Assembly (NCBI GenBank): GCA_027344745.1
Contig: DAHWIS010000041.1
Location: 1-5,232 of the forward strand
Length of the DNA: 5,232 bases
Origin: Microcaldota archaeon
GTDB lineage: Archaea; Micrarchaeota; Micrarchaeia; Micrarchaeales; Micrarchaeaceae
Direction of reading: 5' to 3'
Of this stretch, positions 1-5,232 are shown piece by piece (the stretch's first letter is position 1; each line of letters opens with the position of its first letter). The notes under the pieces are model-generated. The model did no database searches, was not told the origin of the DNA, and saw nothing but the letters and a program-made list of their open reading frames with translations. Made by a program: the position numbers and the translations under genes.

Positions 1-1
1 G

Positions 2-1504
2 TACGTCACAGAATTTGAAGATGAATATTTAGAGAAGGCCAAGAGAACTGCGAAACCAAAAATGCACATAGAAGGCGCAGTCGATAGCGAAGTAGTAACA
101 AGATTTCCCCCCGAACCTGGCGGCTATATACACATAGGCAATGCCAAACAGTGTATACTGAGCGACGAATTTGCAAAGATATACCACGGGAAGATATACC
201 TTTATTGGGATGATACAAATCCCGAGAAATGCAAGGATGAATTCGTGCACGCCATAAAAGCCGATACGGACTGGCTTGGCATATCATTCTCAAAAGAATA
301 TTTCGCAAGCGATTCGATCGAAAAGATATACGACTACGGCAGGGAAATGCTAAGGCAGGGCAATGCGTATATCTGCTCATGCCCCGAAGACGATATAAAA
401 ACCAAAAGATTTTCTGGAATTGAATGTGCGCATAGGGATTCCGATAAGCAACAGAATATTAAATACTTTGAGGATATGATAAACAATAAGGTGCCAGAAG
501 GGGAATCTATCGTAAGGTTTAAGGGAGACATGCATTCTACTAACACTGCAATGAGGGATCCTACCCTGTTTAGGATAAAAAAATTTCCCCATTTCAGGCA
601 CGGCACAAAATACGTATTATGGCCGACATACCATATGAATACACCGATACTGGATTCCATAAATGGCGTGACTGACGTAATAAGGAGCAAAGAGTACGAG
701 CTTTGGGACGCCGTCCATAAAATGATACTGTCCTTCCTTGGGCTGAGAGAACCAAGGATACACACGGAAGCAAGACTCAACATAACGGGCACTACGACGA
801 AGAAAAGGGACATAAGAAGGCTGCTTTCGGAAGGCAAGATAACCGGCTGGGACGATCCCCGACTAGTGACAATAATCGCATTAAGGAGGCGGGGCATAAT
901 GCCAGAAGCAATAAAGAAATTTGTATTGAGATTTGGCATGAGCAAGTCCGATGGGGTAGTCGGCATCGATATGCTGCTGTCCGAGAACAAATCTATAATA
1001 GACCCTATCGCCAAACATTTCTTTTTTGTAGCCGATCCTGTGCCCGTAAAAATATACGGTGCTGACGGCCTTAAAGTGAAATTGAAGATGCATCCGGCGG
1101 CTAACATGGGGTTCAGAGAGTATGCCACCGACGGCAATGTATTTATAAGCTCGAGCGACATTTCTGACTCAGACGTGGGGCACACGATAAGGCTGAAAGA
1201 CTTTGTAAGCATAAAAATAGTGTCGTATTCGGGCAGCGTAGTTTCAGAAAAATCAGATGGTGTGGGGCGCATATTGCAATGGGTCCCATCGAATGCGGCA
1301 ATCAAATGCAAAATAATGGTGCCCGGAAATCTATTCGATAAAGAGGGCAATTACATAAGCAGTATGGATGCAGTGGAAGGGTATGCGGAAAGCATGGTTG
1401 GCGAACTCGCACTTCATTCGATCGTTCAATTCGAAAGATTCGGCTACTGCATACTGGACCAGAAAAACGATTCGGTGCCGACATTCATATTCATATCTAA
1501 ATGA
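2..1504 (+). CDS. gltX: Glutamyl-tRNA synthetase, archaeal/eukaryotic type (5'-partial)
   Basis: Cytoplasmic class I synthetase that charges tRNA with glutamate. In archaea lacking GlnRS the same enzyme also makes Glu-tRNA(Gln) for the GatDE amidotransferase. The reading frame is open from position 2 with no stop before the first ATG (62), and those 20 residues continue into the pre-catalytic segment seen in archaeal and eukaryotic GluRS, so the true start lies upstream of the window. Numbering from the ATG at 62: RFPPEP at 14-19, the HIGH-equivalent HIGN at 24-27, DDTNP at 50-54, and the KMSKS-equivalent TTKKR at 245-249, followed by GWDDPR and LRRRG, which are typical of the GluRS/GlnRS family. 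R208 in VIRSKEY matches the arginine of GluRS, where bacterial GlnRS has cysteine, so GluRS is preferred. The C-terminal beta-barrel anticodon-binding part is complete, ending ERFGYCILD...FIFISK and a TGA. Odd points are Asn for the last His of HIGH, Lys for Ser in the second motif, and Tyr-Trp where LRF or LRI usually precedes the acidic motif. A discriminating or non-discriminating role cannot be settled here. Confidence 0.93.
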   Translation, partial: YVTEFEDEYLEKAKRTAKPKMHIEGAVDSEVVTRFPPEPGGYIHIGNAKQCILSDEFAKIYHGKIYLYWDDTNPEKCKDEFVHAIKADTDWLGISFSKEYFASDSIEKIYDYGREMLRQGNAYICSCPEDDIKTKRFSGIECAHRDSDKQQNIKYFEDMINNKVPEGESIVRFKGDMHSTNTAMRDPTLFRIKKFPHFRHGTKYVLWPTYHMNTPILDSINGVTDVIRSKEYELWDAVHKMILSFLGLREPRIHTEARLNITGTTTKKRDIRRLLSEGKITGWDDPRLVTIIALRRRGIMPEAIKKFVLRFGMSKSDGVVGIDMLLSENKSIIDPIAKHFFFVADPVPVKIYGADGLKVKLKMHPAANMGFREYATDGNVFISSSDISDSDVGHTIRLKDFVSIKIVSYSGSVVSEKSDGVGRILQWVPSNAAIKCKIMVPGNLFDKEGNYISSMDAVEGYAESMVGELALHSIVQFERFGYCILDQKNDSVPTFIFISK

Positions 1505-2315
1505 TGTTCAGCCTTTTTGCCAATTCGTCTATGTTTGGGCCCTCAAGGTATTTGCGCAGCGTGTTTAAAATCCTAGCCGATTCTTTATGCTTATTCTTCT
1601 TGAAGAGGCAAAACGCATAGTAATAAGCTGCGTTCAGCACGTTCTTCCCGTTTTTTATCATTTCTGCAGAAATTTCCATAGTTTTATGCAGGTCGTCATT
1701 TGCAGAGTAAAATACCATGCCTGCGTACGAATGCAGTTCGTCCGCATCACGCCTGTCCAGTGCTGCAAGATTCATCATGGCTCCCCTGAATTGTCCAAGC
1801 TTGATTTGCGAAAGTAATGCAAGGTACCTTTTGTTCGGCGTATCCTCCTCGGCAATATTTGAATTCAATATGTATGCGGTTTTATTAAGCAGCAACTTTG
1901 CTTGGGACATAAACCTTATAGAATCCAGTCTGCGTGCAGAATTCTCCTCCATGTACCCCTCCCTTTTATAATCTATCAGCGAGGTCTCATAGTTTGAATA
2001 TGCTATGCATAAAAGCGCCTGCGCATATAAAAATCCAGGTTCTGCGCGCTGCAAGAATATGGAATCATATTCCTTTATTGCAGATTCATAATCCCTCTTG
2101 CTCAATGCCCCATCAATATTTTCAAGGGATTTCAAAAGGGCAGGGTCTTTCGATTCCAATACGTCTTTTGTAAAATCTACAAATTGTTCGCACCTGGTGC
2201 ATATGGCGTGGTCGCATGTTGATTTATTCGCTTTTCCGCAATACCTGCAGATGAGCGCATTGCTGCCCTGCCCTGCCTTGTCTATTGCATCTATATAACG
2301 TGCTATCTCGTCCAT
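1497..2315 (-). CDS. Uncharacterised zinc-ribbon protein with TPR-like helical repeats
   Basis: I do not recognise a named family. The 272-residue protein has a putative zinc ribbon near the N-terminus: C23-x2-C26 and C39-x2-C42 with C34 and H36 between them, so four to six possible metal ligands. The rest is predicted mostly alpha-helical. TPR-like helix pairs are visible at about 64-90 (ALSKRDYESAIKEYDSIF) and 228-256 (AAYYYAFCLFKKNKHKESA), with degenerate helices between them. No signal peptide or membrane segment is seen, so it is probably cytoplasmic. The ATG at 2315 is chosen because an AAGGT sequence sits 6 bases upstream and the gap to the preceding fibrillarin stop is only 4 bases, which suggests co-transcription and perhaps translational coupling. 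Its TAG stop overlaps the converging synthetase gene by 8 bp. A zinc ribbon plus TPR scaffold usually mediates protein or nucleic-acid contacts. A role with the fibrillarin RNP or the ribosome is inference from position alone. Confidence 0.85.
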   Translation of the reverse strand: MDEIARYIDAIDKAGQGSNALICRYCGKANKSTCDHAICTRCEQFVDFTKDVLESKDPALLKSLENIDGALSKRDYESAIKEYDSIFLQRAEPGFLYAQALLCIAYSNYETSLIDYKREGYMEENSARRLDSIRFMSQAKLLLNKTAYILNSNIAEEDTPNKRYLALLSQIKLGQFRGAMMNLAALDRRDADELHSYAGMVFYSANDDLHKTMEISAEMIKNGKNVLNAAYYYAFCLFKKNKHKESARILNTLRKYLEGPNIDELAKRLNII

Positions 2316-2319
2316 CGCA

Positions 2320-2976
2320 TTACCTTTTTTTCAATACTGCAAAAAGGTGCAATTCATCATAAGGCTCCAGCCGCACTTTTTCTACAATATCAAATGTGTC
2401 GCCCAGATTTTTCAATTCAGCATCAAAGACCTCTTCAGGCTTTTTGCCTACATCTATGCTCTGCGACTTTATTATGAAATATGCAAACCCTCCGCGCTTG
2501 AGGAATCTGCTGTTCTCCTTCAAAATTGCCGATTGCTCTCTAGCCGATACGTCTTGGTAAAGCACATCGCATTCCTCTATGTATCCTTTGTAATTTTCGG
2601 TGTCTCTTGCATCGCCCAATATCGGCAGCATATTGCTTCTTGCGTCGCATACGTTTATGAGTTCACGCATATTCCTTTCGGACAGCTCTATACAGTATAC
2701 TATGCCGTTATGCCCCACTATATCGCTAACATGGCTCGATGTTGTGCCTGTTGCAGCGCCGAGGTAAAGTACCTTTGAGCCTTCGGTTATGTGCATTGCA
2801 CGCAATCCATTCAGCAACGCTGCGGAGAGTTTGCTTCGATACGGGTTCCATAACCTATATTCCACGCCGTTGTCCATCAGCGTTTCTTCGCCATAAACCC
2901 TTCTTCCCTTTGCAAGGTTTACCGTGGCAATCCTCCCGTTTATCGAGAAAACGCCGGGAAAAATCATTTTAATCAT
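2320..2976 (-). CDS. flpA: Archaeal fibrillarin, box C/D RNA-guided rRNA 2'-O-methyltransferase
   Basis: S-adenosylmethionine-dependent methyltransferase subunit of the box C/D ribonucleoprotein. With Nop5 and L7Ae it methylates ribose 2'-OH positions of rRNA, and in archaea also tRNA, selected by guide RNAs. The 218-residue protein is full length for the archaeal family, which lacks the eukaryotic glycine/arginine-rich N-terminus. Visible hallmarks in order are VYGEE followed by EYRLWNPYRSKLSAA, the SAM-binding motif I LYLGAATGTTSSHVSDIVG, the acidic turn YCIELSERNMREL, PILGDARD, YQDVSAREQ, GGFAYFIIKSQSID, and LEPYDELH near the C-terminus. The ATG at 2976 is preferred because a TATA-like element lies about 26 bases upstream, as expected for a leaderless transcript. 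ATG at 2967 (residue 4) is the alternative. It is the first gene of a probable two-gene unit with the zinc-ribbon/TPR gene. In many archaea a nop5 gene adjoins fibrillarin, but here the upstream neighbour is a divergent histidine kinase, so nop5 must lie elsewhere. Confidence 0.96.
   Translation of the reverse strand: MIKMIFPGVFSINGRIATVNLAKGRRVYGEETLMDNGVEYRLWNPYRSKLSAALLNGLRAMHITEGSKVLYLGAATGTTSSHVSDIVGHNGIVYCIELSERNMRELINVCDARSNMLPILGDARDTENYKGYIEECDVLYQDVSAREQSAILKENSRFLKRGGFAYFIIKSQSIDVGKKPEEVFDAELKNLGDTFDIVEKVRLEPYDELHLFAVLKKR
2322..2326 (-). promoter_or_regulatory. Shine-Dalgarno-like site of the zinc-ribbon/TPR gene
   Basis: The minus strand reads AAGGT and overlaps the last fibrillarin codon and the first base of its TAA stop. 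It lies 6 bases before the ATG at 2315. It is a partial match to the archaeal anti-SD sequence. Its position supports the chosen start and translation from a shared mRNA rather than from a separate promoter. Confidence 0.45.
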
Positions 2977-2998
2977 AAATCAGATATGGCGTTTATTC

Positions 2999-3006
2999 TA
3001 TAAAAA
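2999..3006 (-). promoter_or_regulatory. Putative TATA box of the fibrillarin operon
   Basis: The minus strand reads TTTTTATA, centred about 26 bases before the fibrillarin ATG. That is the expected spacing if transcription starts at or within a base or two of the start codon, giving the leaderless mRNA common in archaea. No clear purine-rich BRE precedes it. The call rests on sequence and spacing only. Confidence 0.5.
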
Positions 3007-3023
3007 TCTATGCGGGTCCGCCC

Positions 3024-3030
3024 TTTATAA
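3024..3030. promoter_or_regulatory. Second TATA-like element in the divergent intergenic region
   Basis: The plus strand reads TTTATAA and the minus strand TTATAAA, so it could serve either direction. On the plus strand it lies about 22 bases before an in-frame ATG at 3049, slightly too close for a leaderless start there. On the minus strand it would give a fibrillarin leader of about 20 bases. Which gene it serves, if any, is undecided. Confidence 0.3.
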
Positions 3031-3056
3031 CGGTCTGGCTCTCTCTCCATGACTAA

Positions 3057-3064
3057 TTTAAATA
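3057..3064 (+). promoter_or_regulatory. Putative TATA box of the histidine kinase gene
   Basis: TTTAAATA matches the archaeal TATA consensus well. A start about 25 bases downstream (around 3085-3088) would give a leader of roughly 20 bases before the ATG at 3109. There is no strong Shine-Dalgarno in that leader. If this element is real, the longer reading from ATG 3049 could not be translated from this transcript, which is one reason 3109 is preferred. Confidence 0.45.
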
Positions 3065-3108
3065 GTTTCTCAAATAAATCTAATTGCATATACGCGAATG
3101 CTGGTCCG

Positions 3109-5232
3109 ATGGTCGAAAATATACTGATGGATAAGTTCTTTCTTGACATATTCCCAATAGTAAAAACTTCGTCAGATGACAAGCAGGCTATAAATAATTT
3201 TATAGAAGTAGTAAAAGACGTTTTTGGGATCGACAGCGCAGACGTGTCCCTTCTCTCCGGAAATAAGGAATACGGAGAAAAACTCGACGAATATATACAA
3301 AACACAAAGAAAGTATATGTAGACAATCAGTTGAGCGAATATTCTGCGTTTCCAGAGCTCATAAATTATAAGAATAAAGGGTATTCAAGTTTTGCAGCCA
3401 TACCTGTAATCGCAAGCGGTAAGACCATAGCGCTTCTAAAGCTTATGGCGAAGCAGGAAAACAGGTTCAGCAATGACATGCTTACTGCGCTGTCGATAGG
3501 CGGGTTCTTCATAGGGATGTTCCTTGCATATAAGAGCGAATCCGCAATGAATCTCAAAATAGCAAATTATTTCGATGCTGCATTTAATTCAAGCACGCCC
3601 CAGATGCTGGTAAACTCCAGCGGACAGATAATAAAGCTGAATAAGAGTGCGATATCCATCTTTTCCATAACCTCCAATTCAAAAGCGGGTTTTAATGACA
3701 TAATGAGGATTCCACTTGAAAAGGTATTTGCACTAGAACGCGGAAAATCAATCGATGCAATAATAACGGTAAACGGCGAAGAACGCGTCTTCAGCATATC
3801 GTCATATAAAATAAATGACGACATGGTTCATATAGCTGTCAACGATTCTACAGAACTCAATGCATTCAGAAACATTGTATCCTTGATCAGCGCATCAAAA
3901 GGAACATATCTATTTATGACCGACAAAGCGCTCAAGATAAGATCAGCAATAGGAAAATTCGACGATGTGTCAAATGGAGGGGAATACTTTATCGGCAAAA
4001 ATCTGTCCGCGTTGATGCAAAAGCCGTCGCAGAAGCAGGAGGCAGATCTGCAAAAGATAGGCAAGTCAAAATCCGGAGTTGGCGACATGATGATTGGAAG
4101 CGCGCCTATGCATGTGCGTTATTTGATAAAGGACATAGGAGATGGCTATGCATTTGTAGCCACTAACGCCGAAATGGAAAAATATTCCGACCTTTTAAGG
4201 GAGAACCTGTACGGATTCATCAATGCAACATCCGATGCCGCTGTAACTCTGGACGAGCTCGGTTATATAAAGGACTGCAATATATCTCTTGAACAGGTTC
4301 TAGGCTACAAGAAGGACGAGATAATAGGCACGGATGTGAGGAACCTGTACGTAGATCAAGCAATATTGGACCGAGACATAGCATATGTGAAGTCTGGGGG
4401 CGCGGTCGATGGCACATATATAAATCTGCAAAAAAGGAACCATGGGATAATACCCTGCATACATTCTATAAGGGGCCTAAAAGGCAGGAACGATGTCGAA
4501 TACCTGCTGCTCATAAAAGAGCTTGCCACAAAGCGCAGACTTGAAGATCAGGAAAGCGAACTGAGGGCTCAATTGGCGCTCTCAAAGAAATTCAGGATGA
4601 ATAGCGAGTTGAAATCGCAATTCATATCAGATATAACCCACGAGCTCAAAACGCCGCTGACAAACATAAAGGGATTCTCTAAGCTGCTTTACGACGGGGA
4701 TTTCGGCAAACTGAACGATGACCAGATGGAATACATAAAGACCATACTGGATGAATCAGACAGGCTCATGATTATAATAACCCAGGTACTTGACGCCGCA
4801 AAGCTCGAAGCGGACAAGGTGAAACTCGACATAAAAGAGACCAACCTCCGCGATATGCAGAACAATCCAAGCATAAAGGCATTGGAGGAGCGCGCCAGAA
4901 ACAATGGCCTGGACTTCCGATGGGAATCGGATTACGACGTTCCGATAATAACCGCAGATCCAAACAGGCTCATACAGGTCTTTACCAATTTGATAGGCAA
5001 CTCGATAAAATTCACAGAAAAGGGAAGCATAAAAATTCACATATTCAAGAAATCCCGCGGCAAAATCCAATGCGAGGTCTCTGATACCGGGATAGGCATA
5101 AGCGATGAGGACAAACGGGGGATTTTCAAGAAATTCTATCAGGCCCAAAAACGCAGCCTTATAAAGCCTGACGGTACGGGCACCGGGCTAGGCCTCGCCA
5201 TAACAAAGGAAATCATAAGGCTGCACCATGGC
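3109..5232 (+). CDS. Soluble multi-sensor histidine kinase, GAF-PAS-PAS-PAS-HisKA-HATPase (3'-partial)
   Basis: Sensor kinase of a two-component system: it autophosphorylates a histidine from ATP and passes the phosphate to a response regulator. The frame is open for 708 codons to the window end. Residues about 8-148 resemble a GAF domain (FAAIPVIASGKTIALLKLM, then FSNDMLTALSIG). PAS-like units follow at about 155-255 (QMLVNSSGQIIKLNKSAISIF), a weaker one at 255-360, and a clear one at 365-475 (ATSDAAVTLDELGYIKDCN, then VLGYKKDEIIG). A charged helical linker leads to HisKA with H511 in HELKTPL. The ATPase domain shows the N box with N627 and N631, G1 DTGIGIS at 659-665, F box IFKKFYQ, and G2 GTGTGLGL at 689-696. 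Only roughly the last 20 residues of that domain are missing. No convincing transmembrane helix or signal peptide is seen, so it probably senses an intracellular signal. An in-frame ATG at 3049 would add 20 Asn/Ser-rich residues. Codon use matches the neighbours. No partner regulator lies in the window. Confidence 0.93.
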   Translation, partial: MVENILMDKFFLDIFPIVKTSSDDKQAINNFIEVVKDVFGIDSADVSLLSGNKEYGEKLDEYIQNTKKVYVDNQLSEYSAFPELINYKNKGYSSFAAIPVIASGKTIALLKLMAKQENRFSNDMLTALSIGGFFIGMFLAYKSESAMNLKIANYFDAAFNSSTPQMLVNSSGQIIKLNKSAISIFSITSNSKAGFNDIMRIPLEKVFALERGKSIDAIITVNGEERVFSISSYKINDDMVHIAVNDSTELNAFRNIVSLISASKGTYLFMTDKALKIRSAIGKFDDVSNGGEYFIGKNLSALMQKPSQKQEADLQKIGKSKSGVGDMMIGSAPMHVRYLIKDIGDGYAFVATNAEMEKYSDLLRENLYGFINATSDAAVTLDELGYIKDCNISLEQVLGYKKDEIIGTDVRNLYVDQAILDRDIAYVKSGGAVDGTYINLQKRNHGIIPCIHSIRGLKGRNDVEYLLLIKELATKRRLEDQESELRAQLALSKKFRMNSELKSQFISDITHELKTPLTNIKGFSKLLYDGDFGKLNDDQMEYIKTILDESDRLMIIITQVLDAAKLEADKVKLDIKETNLRDMQNNPSIKALEERARNNGLDFRWESDYDVPIITADPNRLIQVFTNLIGNSIKFTEKGSIKIHIFKKSRGKIQCEVSDTGIGISDEDKRGIFKKFYQAQKRSLIKPDGTGTGLGLAITKEIIRLHHG

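Noticed and set aside
334..1350. Long 338-codon open frame on the minus strand opposite the synthetase
   Set aside because: The plus-strand product carries unmistakable GluRS motifs over the whole stretch. The antisense product shows no coherent domain and is explained by the codon bias of the real gene.
1505..1530. T5 run after the synthetase stop as a terminator
   Set aside because: Five T residues inside the coding sequence of the opposite gene with no supporting structure are too weak to annotate as a terminator.
1587..2298. Plus-strand short open frames opposite the zinc-ribbon/TPR gene
   Set aside because: They overlap one another in different frames and have no motif. The minus-strand frame has a cysteine cluster, TPR-like helices, a start with an SD-like site, and tight linkage to fibrillarin.
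3508..3542. Possible transmembrane helix in the kinase (IGGFFIGMFLAY)
   Set aside because: The stretch is short and is placed where the C-terminal helix of a GAF domain is expected. There is no second membrane segment or extracellular loop, so a soluble protein is more likely.
2973..4088. Chain of minus-strand open frames opposite the first half of the kinase
   Set aside because: They are consecutive in the same antisense region, lack recognisable domains, and lie under a continuous plus-strand frame with GAF and PAS features. They are shadows.
4689..5148. Minus-strand open frames opposite the HisKA and ATPase domains
   Set aside because: The plus strand here encodes H, N, G1 and F boxes in correct order. 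The antisense products are hydrophobic or low-complexity shadows.

Overview
The window looks like ordinary archaeal chromosome. It carries an archaeal/eukaryotic-type glutamyl-tRNA synthetase, an archaeal fibrillarin, TATA-box-like promoter elements with very short or absent leaders, and heavy use of ATA (Ile) and AGG (Arg) codons in all four genes. The compact packing and the divergent flavour of the proteins suggest a small-genome lineage such as an ARMAN/Micrarchaeota-like DPANN archaeon. That placement is inference from style, not from a marker phylogeny. I see no tRNA, rRNA, CRISPR array, insertion sequence or long repeat.

Layout. (1) Positions 2-1504, plus strand: glutamyl-tRNA synthetase, cut at its 5' end by the window edge and complete at its 3' end. 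(2) Positions 2976 to 1497, minus strand: a probable two-gene operon. Fibrillarin (rRNA 2'-O-methyltransferase) comes first. Four bases later comes an unrecognised protein with an N-terminal zinc ribbon and TPR-like helical repeats, whose 3' end overlaps the synthetase 3' end tail to tail by 8 bp. (3) Positions 2977-3108: a short divergent promoter region. (4) Positions 3109-5232, plus strand: a large soluble sensor histidine kinase (GAF-PAS-PAS-PAS-HisKA-HATPase), open at the window end. It is easily missed because it has no stop codon inside the window.

How the genes relate. The synthetase and fibrillarin belong to the core information-processing set: tRNA charging, and box C/D RNA-guided methylation of rRNA. 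The zinc-ribbon/TPR protein is probably translated from the fibrillarin mRNA and could therefore act in RNA or ribosome biology, but this rests on position only. The histidine kinase is transcribed divergently from fibrillarin and shares only the intergenic region with it. No response regulator lies inside the window.

The observations most worth a second look are the uncharacterised zinc-ribbon/TPR protein tied to fibrillarin, a complete-looking soluble multi-sensor kinase in a probably reduced archaeon, and altered signature motifs in the synthetase (HIGN and TTKKR).
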